A stretch of DNA of 64,000 nucleotides from Chitinophagaceae bacterium (GTDB taxonomy: Bacteria; Bacteroidota; Bacteroidia; Chitinophagales; Chitinophagaceae). The position numbers were made by a program, and so were the translations under genes. Below, piece after piece: positions 9,802-18,730 of this stretch. The stretch's first letter is position 1, and every line of letters starts with the position of its first letter. The notes beneath the pieces were generated by a model. It was not told the DNA's origin and did not search any database. It saw only the letters and a list, made by a program, of their open reading frames with translations. The stretch covers positions 110,401 through 174,400 of the forward strand of contig JAEUVJ010000013.1 of NCBI GenBank assembly GCA_016787085.1, written 5' to 3'.

Positions 9802-10161
9802 ATGGCGCAACGGGTTTTGGGGTTTGTTGTTGTGTTAGTTGTGTTTTTAAACGGGAAAATTTTTTCACAACACACACCGGTTAAAAATGCCGGTTTACCG
9901 CCTTTGTATTCAATTACCAACAAGACAGACCGGGCTCTTCCGGCGATATCGTTAAATATCCCTGATTCGTTACTCGTTTGGAAATATCCTGTTTCGCTGA
10001 GAGCGATACCCGTTAATTACTACATACAAAATCTCAGCTTTTTTTGTGCACAGGAGCGAAAGATCGAGAAGATTACTACAGTGCCTTTGCGGTTAAGACT
10101 GGGCTCCCTGGATTATGTCAATTATCTGGAGCAAAAACCAAACGCACCGCCTCCCCGCTGA
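9802..10161 (+). CDS. Small exported protein of unknown function
   Basis: The protein has 119 residues with a signal peptide of about 22 residues ending GKIFSQ. The rest is an uncharacterised mature part with proline-rich segments, a single cysteine near residue 82 and a polar C-terminus rich in prolines. It is divergent to rpoN. No domain is recognised. The signal sequence and coding-like composition support a real gene, but no function can be given. Confidence 0.6.
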   Translation: MAQRVLGFVVVLVVFLNGKIFSQHTPVKNAGLPPLYSITNKTDRALPAISLNIPDSLLVWKYPVSLRAIPVNYYIQNLSFFCAQERKIEKITTVPLRLRLGSLDYVNYLEQKPNAPPPR

Positions 10162-10243
10162 TTTTATATCAATGGTTGATTTTCATTACCGCCGATTTTT
10201 CGGTTAAATATTTATGCCCCAACTTACCCTGCAAAATGGGTTT

Positions 10244-11368
10244 ATGTACAAACGCTTTTCTTTCTTTTTACTGTTTCTGTTGTTGACAAGCAGTGTCTCT
10301 GCCCAGAAGGGAAAGATCAGGGTGATGGTAGATTCATTAAGGATTGCCGGAAATTTTCCGGGGCTCAGTGTGGCGCTTGTTGCTAAAGACAATACGATCA
10401 TATCACTGACTTCCGGCTATAACAATAAGGAGAAAGGAACCAGCTTAAGATCTACAGACCGGATGTTGCAGGGTAGTGTAGGTAAAACGTATGTTGCCGC
10501 TATTGCTTTACAGTTGATAAAAGAAGGTAAGATCAGCCTGGACGAGAAAGTTTCTGCTTACCTCGGGCACTACGATTGGTATAAAAGGATTCCGAATGCT
10601 GAAAGCATTACAATAAGAATGATCATGAACCATACCAGCGGAGTCATGCGTTATGAGTTCAAAGAGCAGTTTACCAAAGACCTGACGGCCGATCCCGCAA
10701 AAATATGGACCCCGGAAGACTTATTGCGATACATCCTTGATGAGAAAGCTTCATTTGCAGCCGGCGAAGGATGGGAGTATTCTGACACGAATTATATCCT
10801 GCTGGGAATGATCATGGAAAAAGTGACTGGCATGAAGTATTATGACCTGCTACAAAGCCGGGTATTGCAACCGTTTCAGCTTCTAAACACATTCCCATCG
10901 GATAGCAGGAAGTTGCCCGGTTTAGCACAGGGATATGCCGGAGCAAAAAACGAATTTGGAGGCAAAGACAAAATGATCGGTGAAGATGGTCTTTTCATTA
11001 TCAACCCACAGTTTGAGTGGACCGGCGGCGGAGTGTATTCTACTACAGAAGATCTTGCAAGATGGGGCAAACAACTTTATGAACAGAATGTACTGGACAG
11101 TGCCATGCTGAAACTAATGCTGGATAACGCTGTACCGGCCAAACTTGGCCGTGATGTAAAGTATGGCCTCGGGGTGATCGTCAGGCAAACCTCCATGGGA
11201 ACAGCATATGGGCACAGTGGTTTTTTTCCGGGCTATATGACGGAAATGCTATACTTCCCGGATCATAAGATGTGTGTGGCTGTCCAGATCAACAGCAGCG
11301 ACTTCAAAACAATCAGGGGATCTGTTTTAAGGTGTTTGCTTGAGATAGCCAGAATAGTGGTTTCCTGA
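10244..11368 (+). CDS. Secreted serine hydrolase, beta-lactamase/transpeptidase fold
   Basis: The protein has 374 residues from the ATG at 10244; an in-frame ATG at 10214 would add ten residues before the signal peptide. The signal peptide ends VSAQ. The class C beta-lactamase-like family motifs are present: MLQGSVGKTYVA supplies the Ser-x-x-Lys, EYSDTNYILLG the Tyr-Ser-x motif, and YGHSGFFPGY the third H-S/T-G box. These proteins are esterases or D-aminopeptidases more often than true beta-lactamases. It is convergent with the GHL10 gene, with 8 bp between stop codons. Confidence 0.87.
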   Translation: MYKRFSFFLLFLLLTSSVSAQKGKIRVMVDSLRIAGNFPGLSVALVAKDNTIISLTSGYNNKEKGTSLRSTDRMLQGSVGKTYVAAIALQLIKEGKISLDEKVSAYLGHYDWYKRIPNAESITIRMIMNHTSGVMRYEFKEQFTKDLTADPAKIWTPEDLLRYILDEKASFAAGEGWEYSDTNYILLGMIMEKVTGMKYYDLLQSRVLQPFQLLNTFPSDSRKLPGLAQGYAGAKNEFGGKDKMIGEDGLFIINPQFEWTGGGVYSTTEDLARWGKQLYEQNVLDSAMLKLMLDNAVPAKLGRDVKYGLGVIVRQTSMGTAYGHSGFFPGYMTEMLYFPDHKMCVAVQINSSDFKTIRGSVLRCLLEIARIVVS

Positions 11369-11376
11369 AGGATGTG

Positions 11377-12591
11377 TTACCTGTCTCCGTTTTGTGGCAA
11401 CCAATCCATGACCGGAATTTCCGCAGGGGTCTTATAATAATTATTCCGCAGGCTGTCGTTCCAGCCGTTTGGATTTTTGTCGAAAGAACGGCTGCTGAAA
11501 TAAATGCTTCCCTGCACACTCGGATACTTTCTCAGCAACTTTATTTGTTCGGGCAGCTCCCTGGGGTTCTTCCAGGCCCAGCTGTTTCTTTCGGCTGTTC
11601 GATAAATGCCGTGCCCAATATAGATATGTTTGCCATAACTATGCCGGCTCCACCAATCCAGCATTTTTTCGTAAGCAATTTTATCATGGCCGATCTCGAG
11701 GTATAACTGGGGCGCCACATAATCAATCCACTCTTTTTGCAGCCATAAAATGATGTTTGCATACAGGTCATCATAATTCGTCACCCCGGCTTTCGTATCG
11801 CTGCCCATTGGATCCATATCCTTGTTTCGCCAGACACTAAAAGGAGATATGCCAAATTTCACCCATGGCTTCTCTGCTTTGATGGCAATGCTTAGTTTGG
11901 CAATGATCGAGTCCACGTTACTTCTTCTCCAGTCGCCTTTAGCCAGCGGGCTTCCCGATCTTTTGTAGGTGGCAGCATCAGGGAACTCTTTGTTGGGCAA
12001 ACGATAGGGATAAAAATAATCATCCATGTGAATGGCATCCACTTTATACCGCCTCACAATATCCCTGACAACTTTTACGACAAACTCCTGTCCCTGTTTA
12101 TTAGAAGGGTCAAAGTATTTTTTATCGCCATAGGTCAGGAACCAATCCGGATGTTGCCGGGTAATATGCTTAGCTGCGATCGAAGCGCTTTTAATATTGA
12201 AATTCGCCCGGTAGGGGTTCAGCCAGGCATGAAACTCCATATTTCTTTTATGGGCTTCTTCTATCATGAACTCGAGCGGATCGTAATAAGGAAACGGAGC
12301 TTTTCCCTGTATCCCGGTCAGCCATTGGCTCCACGGCTCATATTGTGAGGGATAAAAAGCATCTGCAGCCGGGCGAACCTGGACAATGACAGCGTTCATT
12401 CCATTTTGTTTATGCAGATCGAGTTGCCGGATATACTCTGTTTTCTGACTTTCGGCATCGGTCATACCTCTTCCCGGCCAGTCAATATTATCCACAGTGG
12501 CGATCCACACTCCCCTGAACTCATTAACTACCTGTGAAAAAATATGACAAGGGATAACTAATAAGAAGAATATGCCAGCAAAGATCTTCAT
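11377..12591 (-). CDS. GHL10-family glycoside hydrolase (YngK-like)
   Basis: The protein has 404 residues with a signal peptide (about 1-20, ending IFSQ). The body is a TIM-barrel GHL10/DUF187 domain: NEFRGVWIATVDNIDWPG, then LHKQNGMNAVIVQVRPAADA, the FHAWLNPYRAN segment, DAIHMDDYFYPYR and a final repeat-type YIGHGIYRTAERN. Related proteins are exported glycosidases thought to act on cell-wall or host glycans; the substrate is unknown. It is convergent with the serine hydrolase and precedes nothing obviously linked. Confidence 0.9.
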   Translation of the reverse strand: MKIFAGIFFLLVIPCHIFSQVVNEFRGVWIATVDNIDWPGRGMTDAESQKTEYIRQLDLHKQNGMNAVIVQVRPAADAFYPSQYEPWSQWLTGIQGKAPFPYYDPLEFMIEEAHKRNMEFHAWLNPYRANFNIKSASIAAKHITRQHPDWFLTYGDKKYFDPSNKQGQEFVVKVVRDIVRRYKVDAIHMDDYFYPYRLPNKEFPDAATYKRSGSPLAKGDWRRSNVDSIIAKLSIAIKAEKPWVKFGISPFSVWRNKDMDPMGSDTKAGVTNYDDLYANIILWLQKEWIDYVAPQLYLEIGHDKIAYEKMLDWWSRHSYGKHIYIGHGIYRTAERNSWAWKNPRELPEQIKLLRKYPSVQGSIYFSSRSFDKNPNGWNDSLRNNYYKTPAEIPVMDWLPQNGDR

Positions 12592-12617
12592 GGTCCGAAT
12601 TGTATTAATGAATCAGT

Positions 12618-13091
12618 TTAAATAGTACTGTTACTGTTTTTGCCTTCCCGGATCTTATCCAGTAGTTCGCTCAGTGCTGTAGCCTCTTTTGCACTCAGGT
12701 TGCCAATGATGCCATCCATTTCATCCTGACGCTGATCCAGCCGCTCAAGCAGTTTTTTTCCTTTATCCGTTATGGTTATATCTACAAGACGACGGTCGGC
12801 CTTGCAGGTTACTTTTTTCACCAGGCCTTTGGCGATCAGCCTGTCAACGATGCGGCTGGTGTCACTCATCTTATCCAGCATTCTTTCCCTGATCTGCAAA
12901 GTGGACAGGGGCTGGGGATAGCTGCCCCTCAATATGCGAAGAATATTGAATTGCTGGGGAGTGATATCCTCGGGGGCAAATAATGCTTTCGACTTTTCCG
13001 TCAGCCAGTTATACGTATAGATCAGGTTGATGGAAGCCTTCTGGAATTCGTTGCGAAACTTCGCCTGATGTATGTCTTTATCTATTCCCAT
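12618..13091 (-). CDS. MarR-family transcriptional regulator
   Basis: The protein has 157 residues from the ATG at 13091; the frame extends further upstream but the extra residues do not resemble the family. The winged helix-turn-helix is visible: ITPQQFNILRILRGSYPQPLSTLQIRERM as the recognition region and the wing LVKKVTCKADRRLVDITITDKG. It ends in the dimerisation helices. Members of this family respond to small phenolic or oxidative signals. No clear target operon adjoins it; the GHL10 gene downstream on the same strand is the nearest candidate. Confidence 0.88.
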   Translation of the reverse strand: MGIDKDIHQAKFRNEFQKASINLIYTYNWLTEKSKALFAPEDITPQQFNILRILRGSYPQPLSTLQIRERMLDKMSDTSRIVDRLIAKGLVKKVTCKADRRLVDITITDKGKKLLERLDQRQDEMDGIIGNLSAKEATALSELLDKIREGKNSNSTI

Positions 13092-13312
13092 GCGATCAAC
13101 GTTTGAACTGCAAAAATAGAACGTTTTCAGTTGATGGAAGTTGCATGGCCCGGCCCGGGCCTGTTGAAACAGCGGCTTAGAAAAATTATTTAACAACTTA
13201 ATGCAGCATTCATAGTAAAAATCCCCTCTTTGTAGTATTGCCGTGCATACAGAAACGTTGTTCTTTTGTACGACGAACCACCCGCCTTGAGCCGATCATC
13301 TAAAACTTTTTT

Positions 13313-13402
13313 ATGAAGCTGCTGTCCGAATCAATTAAAAGCTTTTATGAAGGCTTTATTTCCTTTTACACATCTATTTACCATGAGATGAAAAGCTGGT
13401 AA
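13313..13402 (+). CDS. Possible 29-residue small protein
   Basis: This short ATG frame lies in the 300-bp gene-free stretch between the MarR and DinB genes. It would code for a 29-residue amphipathic peptide with KLLSESIKSFYEGF and SFYTSIYHEMKSW. There is no clear Shine-Dalgarno sequence and the frame is too short for statistics. The rest of this stretch shows nothing else recognisable. I list it only because the composition looks protein-like. Confidence 0.2.
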   Translation: MKLLSESIKSFYEGFISFYTSIYHEMKSW

Positions 13403-13493
13403 GCCAACAGGCTGAAAGAGAATAAAGGTAAAAGAAGCTGGTTTTCTACGCACTGTTTACTGCTTGCCCGGTCAGAAGGATCTTTTTCCTGTT

Positions 13494-13970
13494 TTACTCT
13501 CTTTGTTTAAGCGTAGCGGCCATCTTAAAGATCGTGAAAAGATGATGCGCTTCATGCAACAGGAAAAAGTTCAGCCATTCCACTAAGGTCATCTTCCCAT
13601 ACGCCGGGTGTATGCCTGTCCTATCAAAATCATCCTCTTTAAAGGAAAGAATACCGGAGGCCATCTCTTTTCTTACCGACAAGAGGTCCTGCATGATCTC
13701 TCTTGATGTTTTATGGCAATTGTCGAGGAATAGCGGGTCAGCTTCTGCCATATATTTTGCAAAGGAAGGATTGTCTTCGTCCAATATCTGCCTGATGCGG
13801 CGGATCATGGTATGTTGGTAGGTTGCAAGATGAACGATGTTCTCAAAAATGGACCATTTACCTGGATTTACATTCCTTCTGATCTGTTCATCTGACAAAC
13901 CTTCAATGATATCTAAGAGGGATTTGTGCTGGTATTGCAGCCGGGTAGTGACAGAGGAGGGTATTTGCAT
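13494..13970 (-). CDS. DinB-family protein
   Basis: The protein has 158 residues and has the four-helix DinB/YfiT pattern with three separated histidines expected for metal binding: WSIFENIVHLATYQHTMIRRI supplies the first and second, and FFLLHEAHHLFTIF the third. This family binds a divalent metal and includes thiol-dependent transferases; the substrate is unknown. It ends the same-strand group whose upstream member is a radical SAM protein 18 bp away, so the two may be co-transcribed. Confidence 0.8.
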   Translation of the reverse strand: MQIPSSVTTRLQYQHKSLLDIIEGLSDEQIRRNVNPGKWSIFENIVHLATYQHTMIRRIRQILDEDNPSFAKYMAEADPLFLDNCHKTSREIMQDLLSVRKEMASGILSFKEDDFDRTGIHPAYGKMTLVEWLNFFLLHEAHHLFTIFKMAATLKQRE

Positions 13971-13988
13971 AAGCTCAAGGTTTAATGA

Positions 13989-15020
13989 TCAGTCATCGTT
14001 CCACACTTTGGTGCCTTCAGAACAGTTGGAGCAGATATCTATATTCTTCCGGCCTTTTAATATCTGTGTCCTGAATTTAGTGTATTCCCCGTTCTTCCAT
14101 ATCTCTTTGAAAGATTTTTCTCTCAGGTTGCCGAGCCGGTGCTGCGCATCTTTATCAAAACAACAGGGCGCTACTAATCCATCCCATGTGATCACCGGAT
14201 CATGCCATAACCGCCAGCAGTGATTGGCCAGCCGGCCTTTGAATGCATAACCATTGGCCGTTTTCCTGTAGCGGCTGTACTTATCATTTTCAGGTATCAG
14301 GTTGTTGGGGTCCTTTTCATAATCATATACCTGCGCTGTCTTGAACCATACATCGTCTACGCCGATCTCTTTAGCCAGTCTTTTTACATCCTCAGTTTGA
14401 TGCTCATTGGGTTTTACCACCAAAAACTGGAATACGACAAACGGTGTTTTGCTTTTCAGTTCCTTTTTCCATTTCACAATGTTTTTTGCCCCTTCGATCA
14501 CTTTGTCCAGCCTGCCACCTACCCGGTATTGCTGGTACACATCCTGTGTGGTGCCATCAATAGAAATGATCAGGCGATCCAGCCCGCTTTCAATGGTGCG
14601 TTTGGCATTGATATCTGTGAGATAATGCGCATTGGTGGAAGTAGCGGTATATATTCTTTTCTGCGATGCATATTTCACCATATCTAAGAAAGCAGGATTA
14701 AGATATGGCTCACCCTGGAAGTAGAAAACAAGATACAGGAGCTCTCTATGCAACTGGTCTATGGTCTCGCTGAAAAAATCTTTCTCCAGCATCCCGGTAG
14801 GTCTGGTAAAGGCCCGTAACCCGCTTGGACATTCCGGGCAGCGAAGATTACAGGATGTGGTGGGCTCAAAAGAAATGGACACGGGGTAGCCCCATTGAAT
14901 GGGTTTTTTTGTCCACTTGCTTATATAATAGCTGCTGAGTACTTTCACACCATTCCAGGCCCGTCGGGGGGTAAGCTTTAATAAAAGATTGACGCTATCA
15001 TTCCGGTTAAACCTTGCCAT
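13989..15020 (-). CDS. Radical SAM protein with SPASM domain
   Basis: The protein has 343 residues. The radical SAM cluster motif CNLRCPECPSG (Cys-x3-Cys-x2-Cys) lies near residue 55. A C-terminal cysteine-rich SPASM-like region includes HCWRLWHDPV, APCCFDKDAQHRLGN and CSNCSEG, which would bind one or two more iron-sulfur clusters. Such proteins modify peptides or other substrates through a 5'-deoxyadenosyl radical. No precursor peptide gene is obvious nearby, so the substrate is not assignable. The start is 41 bp from the divergent pxpB gene. Confidence 0.9.
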   Translation of the reverse strand: MARFNRNDSVNLLLKLTPRRAWNGVKVLSSYYISKWTKKPIQWGYPVSISFEPTTSCNLRCPECPSGLRAFTRPTGMLEKDFFSETIDQLHRELLYLVFYFQGEPYLNPAFLDMVKYASQKRIYTATSTNAHYLTDINAKRTIESGLDRLIISIDGTTQDVYQQYRVGGRLDKVIEGAKNIVKWKKELKSKTPFVVFQFLVVKPNEHQTEDVKRLAKEIGVDDVWFKTAQVYDYEKDPNNLIPENDKYSRYRKTANGYAFKGRLANHCWRLWHDPVITWDGLVAPCCFDKDAQHRLGNLREKSFKEIWKNGEYTKFRTQILKGRKNIDICSNCSEGTKVWNDD

Positions 15021-15061
15021 CAGGAAGTAAAGTTAAGTTGGTATCTTCAAACCATAGTACT

Positions 15062-15769
15062 ATGAAATCCGCTATACTGCCATACCGTATTTTTCCTCTT
15101 GGCGATGCTGCTATTACTGTTGATTTCGGCAATATCATTGATGAATCTATTAACCGTCATGTGCTCCGTTTGTTTGATGAACTTAAAAACAACCCCTGGC
15201 CGGGAATGACTGAAGTTGTTCCTGCTTACAGTTCACTTGCCATTTATTATCATGTTCCTGAAGTAAAAAAATCGAATAGTAGCCTGTCTGCTTTTGATAT
15301 TGTCTCTATGCGGGCAAAGGAGTTGATGGAAATGTCGCTGCCGGAAAAAGAGAAGGCATCCGAAATAGTTCGCATTCCCGTTTGTTATGAAAAGGAAATG
15401 GCTCCGGATATTGAGCACCTGGCCGGGGCAAGAAATATTACAATAGAAGAATTGATACGACTGCATACATCAAAAGAATACAGGGTTTATATGCTTGGGT
15501 TTCTTCCGGGCTTTACGTACATGGGTGAAGTGGATGATGCTATTTCAATGGCCAGGAAATCACAGCCGGTAACAGTGCCGGCCGGCAGCGTGGGAATCGC
15601 TGGCAGGCAAACGGGTATTTATCCTATGGAGTGTCCGGGGGGCTGGCAGATTATCGGGAAAACGCCGGTAAAATTGTTTGACCCGGAAAAAGAAGACCCT
15701 GTAGCATTAAAAGCTGGTGACAGTGTTCGGTTCTTTTCAATCAGCAAAGATGAATTTGAGAATTATTAA
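15062..15769 (+). CDS. pxpB: 5-oxoprolinase subunit PxpB (KipI-like)
   Basis: The protein has 235 residues from the ATG at 15062. PxpB works with PxpA and PxpC to hydrolyse 5-oxoproline to glutamate with ATP. The family pattern is clear: RIFPLGDAAITVDFG, the SLAIYYHVPEV segment, MLGFLPGFTYMGEVD and TVPAGSVGIAGRQTGIYPMECPGGWQIIGKTP. It overlaps the next gene by 20 bp, which points to translational coupling. It is the first gene of a four-gene operon. Confidence 0.95.
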   Translation: MKSAILPYRIFPLGDAAITVDFGNIIDESINRHVLRLFDELKNNPWPGMTEVVPAYSSLAIYYHVPEVKKSNSSLSAFDIVSMRAKELMEMSLPEKEKASEIVRIPVCYEKEMAPDIEHLAGARNITIEELIRLHTSKEYRVYMLGFLPGFTYMGEVDDAISMARKSQPVTVPAGSVGIAGRQTGIYPMECPGGWQIIGKTPVKLFDPEKEDPVALKAGDSVRFFSISKDEFENY

Positions 15770-16748
15770 AGCCGGTGTCATGGACACGATACAGGATCTT
15801 GGCCGTTACGGTTGGCAGCATCTCGGTGTTAACCCGGGCGGGGCTATGGATAAGCTGTCTGCACAGATCGCCAATATCCTGGTGGGCAACAACCGGCAGG
15901 AAGCGGTAATCGAAATGCACTTTCCGGCTGCTGCTTTTTTCTTTGAACAGCCTTCCATGATCGCTATTTCCGGCGCTGACTTTTCAGCTACTGTTAATGG
16001 AGAAGAAGTTCCTTCATACAGGCCAATATTGGTCAATAAGTATAGCATTCTCCAGTTTCACCGGGTAGAAAAAGGGGCAAGAGCTTATTTGGCTGTTCAC
16101 GGCGGGCTCGATATTCCTCTATGGCTGAATAGCCGCAGTACCCATTTGAAGGCAGAGACCGGCGGGCACAAAGGAAGAGTGTTGCAAAAAGATGATGAGA
16201 TCAGGCTCCGTAAACCGGTTGATCTTTGTCCGCTCCTTGGCAAGAAAGAGTTTGAGATATTACCCTGGAAGACCGATAGCAACTGGGGCGATGATAACCA
16301 TGCAAAAGAAATACTGGCATTACCCGGCAATGAATGGGAAAGACTAACGGGTCAATCTAAAGAGATTTTCTTTGACCGGGCTTTTCTTATTACTAATCAA
16401 TCGGACCGGATGGGCTACCGGCTGAGAAGCGAGCCACTGGTAACAATGGTTGATGAAGAAGTGGTTTCTTCACCCGTCAGTTTTGGAACCGTACAATTAT
16501 TACCCGATGGTCAATTGATCGTTTTGATGGCCGATCATCAGACCGCCGGTGGTTATCCAAGAATAGCGCATGTCATTTCTGCGCATCATTCCCGGCTGGC
16601 GCAAATGAAACCGGGTGACCTGTTCATTTTCCGTTTTACTGACCAGTCAACCGCCGAGCAATTATTATTGAAACAACACCAACACCTGCTGCAATTGCAA
16701 AATGCATGTAAACTCAAATTAGACGAACTGCTGAATGCGTGTAATTAA
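15750..16748 (+). CDS. pxpC: 5-oxoprolinase subunit PxpC (KipA/biotin-dependent carboxyltransferase-like)
   Basis: The protein has 332 residues from the ATG at 15750, which overlaps the end of pxpB. Visible family elements are IKAGVMDTIQDLGRYGWQHLGVNPGGAMDK at the N-terminus, the AYLAVHGGLDIP segment and the C-terminal DHQTAGGYPRIAHVISAHHSRLAQ. With PxpB it forms the complex that activates 5-oxoproline for hydrolysis. The gene overlaps pxpA by 14 bp. Confidence 0.95.
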   Translation: MNLRIIKAGVMDTIQDLGRYGWQHLGVNPGGAMDKLSAQIANILVGNNRQEAVIEMHFPAAAFFFEQPSMIAISGADFSATVNGEEVPSYRPILVNKYSILQFHRVEKGARAYLAVHGGLDIPLWLNSRSTHLKAETGGHKGRVLQKDDEIRLRKPVDLCPLLGKKEFEILPWKTDSNWGDDNHAKEILALPGNEWERLTGQSKEIFFDRAFLITNQSDRMGYRLRSEPLVTMVDEEVVSSPVSFGTVQLLPDGQLIVLMADHQTAGGYPRIAHVISAHHSRLAQMKPGDLFIFRFTDQSTAEQLLLKQHQHLLQLQNACKLKLDELLNACN

Positions 16749-17478
16749 TATAAATTGTGATATGGGAGAAGGGATGGGCAACGATGAACGCATCATGCCT
16801 TTTATTTCCTCCGCTAATATTGCCTGTGGTTATCATGCCGGCGATGAGCAGACGATCTGGCAAACGATCGAACTGGCCATACAACATAATGTATCTGTTG
16901 GCGCCCATATCTCCTTTTTAGATAAGGCCAATTTTGGCCGGAGTGAAAAGAACCTGCCGGCCAGCGATATTTATGAAATAGTGGAGCAGCAACTGATCAT
17001 ATTCAAAGAGATAGCCGACTCATTTGATACCAGGATAACACATGTGAAACCGCATGGCGCATTATATAATCAATCGGCGAGAGACCCGCTTATAGCAAAA
17101 ACGATTGCACAGGCCGTAAAAGATTTTGATCCCGCACTTGTATTATTCGGGCTAAGCGGAAGTTATTCTGTACAGGAAGCAACAACAGCAGGACTCAAAA
17201 CGGCCAGCGAAGTGTTTGCCGATCGCACTTACCAGGGTGATGGCGGCCTCACTCCCCGTTCGCATTCCAATGCCCTGATCAGTGATACAAAAAAAGCCAT
17301 ACAACAGGTATTGCAAATGATACAAAAAGGAACGGTTACCGCTGTTTCGGGAAAAGAGATACCCATCACGACAGATACCATCTGTATTCATGGAGATAGC
17401 CAGCATGCAGCTGAGTTTGCAGCATCTATTCACCAGGCATTAACGGAGAACAATATTGCGATCGGAAAACAACAATAA
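16735..17478 (+). CDS. pxpA: 5-oxoprolinase subunit PxpA (LamB/YcsF family)
   Basis: The protein has 247 residues. The LamB/YcsF signatures are INCDMGEGMGNDERIMPFISSANIACGYHAGD, VGAHISFLDKANFGR, HVKPHGALYN and DTICIHGDSQHA at the end. It is the catalytic subunit of the PxpABC 5-oxoprolinase, a cytoplasmic enzyme that clears the toxic lactam formed from glutamate or glutamine. It overlaps both neighbours (14 bp and 23 bp), confirming a coupled operon. Confidence 0.96.
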   Translation: MRVININCDMGEGMGNDERIMPFISSANIACGYHAGDEQTIWQTIELAIQHNVSVGAHISFLDKANFGRSEKNLPASDIYEIVEQQLIIFKEIADSFDTRITHVKPHGALYNQSARDPLIAKTIAQAVKDFDPALVLFGLSGSYSVQEATTAGLKTASEVFADRTYQGDGGLTPRSHSNALISDTKKAIQQVLQMIQKGTVTAVSGKEIPITTDTICIHGDSQHAAEFAASIHQALTENNIAIGKQQ

Positions 17479-18658
17479 TACCCGTTCCAGCGCAGGAAGC
17501 GCCATACTCGGCGCCGCCTTTCTCATGGCCACTTCAACGATTGGCCCCGGCTTTCTAAATAATACCAGCTTATTTACGCAGCAATTACTGACCAGTTTTG
17601 GGTTTGTGATCTTCATTTCTGTTGTTATTGACATTGGCGCCCAGTTGAATATCTGGCGGATCATTACGGTCAGTGAGAACAGGGCCCAGGATCTTTCTAA
17701 TAAACTATTACCGGGACTTGGTTATATGCTGGCGGCGTTAGTAGCATTCGGAGGATTGGCATTTAATGTCGGCAATATTGCCGGTTGTGGTCTTGGTATA
17801 GAAGCAATAACAGGATTGGATACCAAATGGGGTGCTGTCATCAGTGGTGTTGTCGCTTTATTTATATTCTGGACAAAGGAGGCGGGTAAAGCCATTGACC
17901 TGTTTGTAAAAATTCTCGGCATCGCCATGATCGGGCTGACACTGTATGTAATGTTTTCTTCGCATCCACCTTTTAGCAAAGCCTTGCAGCATACCTTCTG
18001 GCCAGAAAAGACAGATGTAAAAATGATCGTGGCATTGGTGGGTGGAACCGTCGGTGGGTATATCAGTTTTGCCGGCGCCCATCGCCTGCTGGATGCGGAT
18101 GTAAAAGGTAGGTCAGCCATACCACAAGTAAACAAAAGTTCGGTGACGGGCATCATCATTACCTCCGTTATGCGGTACATTTTATTCCTGGCCGCGTTAG
18201 GGGTTGTTGCCGGTGGTGCAGTGCTTTCAGCAAAAAACCCTGCTGCATCCGTTTTTCAAAACGCAGCGGGAGATATAGGCTACAAGTTTTTCGGAATCGT
18301 ACTATGGTCGGCAGCCATTACATCGGTCATCGGGGCATCTTATACTTCCGTTTCATTCTGGAAAACATTCAGCCCTGCGTTGGAAAAGAATCAAAAATGG
18401 CTGATTACGGCTTTTATCATTGTCTCTACTCTTGTTTTTGTGATACTGAAACAAACACCGGCCTCCATCCTGGTTGCCGCCGGCATATTGAACGGACTGA
18501 TATTGCCGGTAGCGTTGGCCATCATGCTGGTTGCTGTTACAAAAAAGAAACTATTCCCCTCTTACAAACATCCTTTATGGATGCAGGCCGCCGGCTGGAT
18601 CGTAGTAGTGCTGATGGTGTGGATGAGTTGGATCGCCATACAGCAAAGCTTCAGTTGA
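17456..18658 (+). CDS. NRAMP-like transporter of the 5-oxoprolinase operon
   Basis: The protein has 400 residues and about 11 membrane helices. It is NRAMP-related (TSTIGPGFLNN in helix 1, the place of the Asp-Pro-Gly-Asn metal motif) but the motif here reads IGPGF, without the canonical Asp, so it is unlikely to be a classical Mn/Fe importer. In Bacillus, ycsG of this family lies in the same ycsF-kip operon, which suggests a shared physiological substrate, perhaps 5-oxoproline or a related compound. That substrate is inference. Confidence 0.8.
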   Translation: MRSENNNNTRSSAGSAILGAAFLMATSTIGPGFLNNTSLFTQQLLTSFGFVIFISVVIDIGAQLNIWRIITVSENRAQDLSNKLLPGLGYMLAALVAFGGLAFNVGNIAGCGLGIEAITGLDTKWGAVISGVVALFIFWTKEAGKAIDLFVKILGIAMIGLTLYVMFSSHPPFSKALQHTFWPEKTDVKMIVALVGGTVGGYISFAGAHRLLDADVKGRSAIPQVNKSSVTGIIITSVMRYILFLAALGVVAGGAVLSAKNPAASVFQNAAGDIGYKFFGIVLWSAAITSVIGASYTSVSFWKTFSPALEKNQKWLITAFIIVSTLVFVILKQTPASILVAAGILNGLILPVALAIMLVAVTKKKLFPSYKHPLWMQAAGWIVVVLMVWMSWIAIQQSFS

Positions 18659-18674
18659 TCAGGCAAAAAACAAA

Positions 18675-18698
18675 GCCCGGCCATAGGGTAAGCCGGGC
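18675..18698 (-). terminator. Intrinsic terminator between convergent operons
   Basis: A 7-bp GC-rich stem (gcccggc / gccgggc) has a 10-base loop. On the minus strand the stem is followed by a T-rich tract (complement of 18664-18674), so it best serves the L,D-transpeptidase gene; it may also stop the pxp operon. Confidence 0.75.
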
Positions 18699-18730
18699 AA
18701 GTTATCATCCATCCTTGTTGTCGTGTCCAA

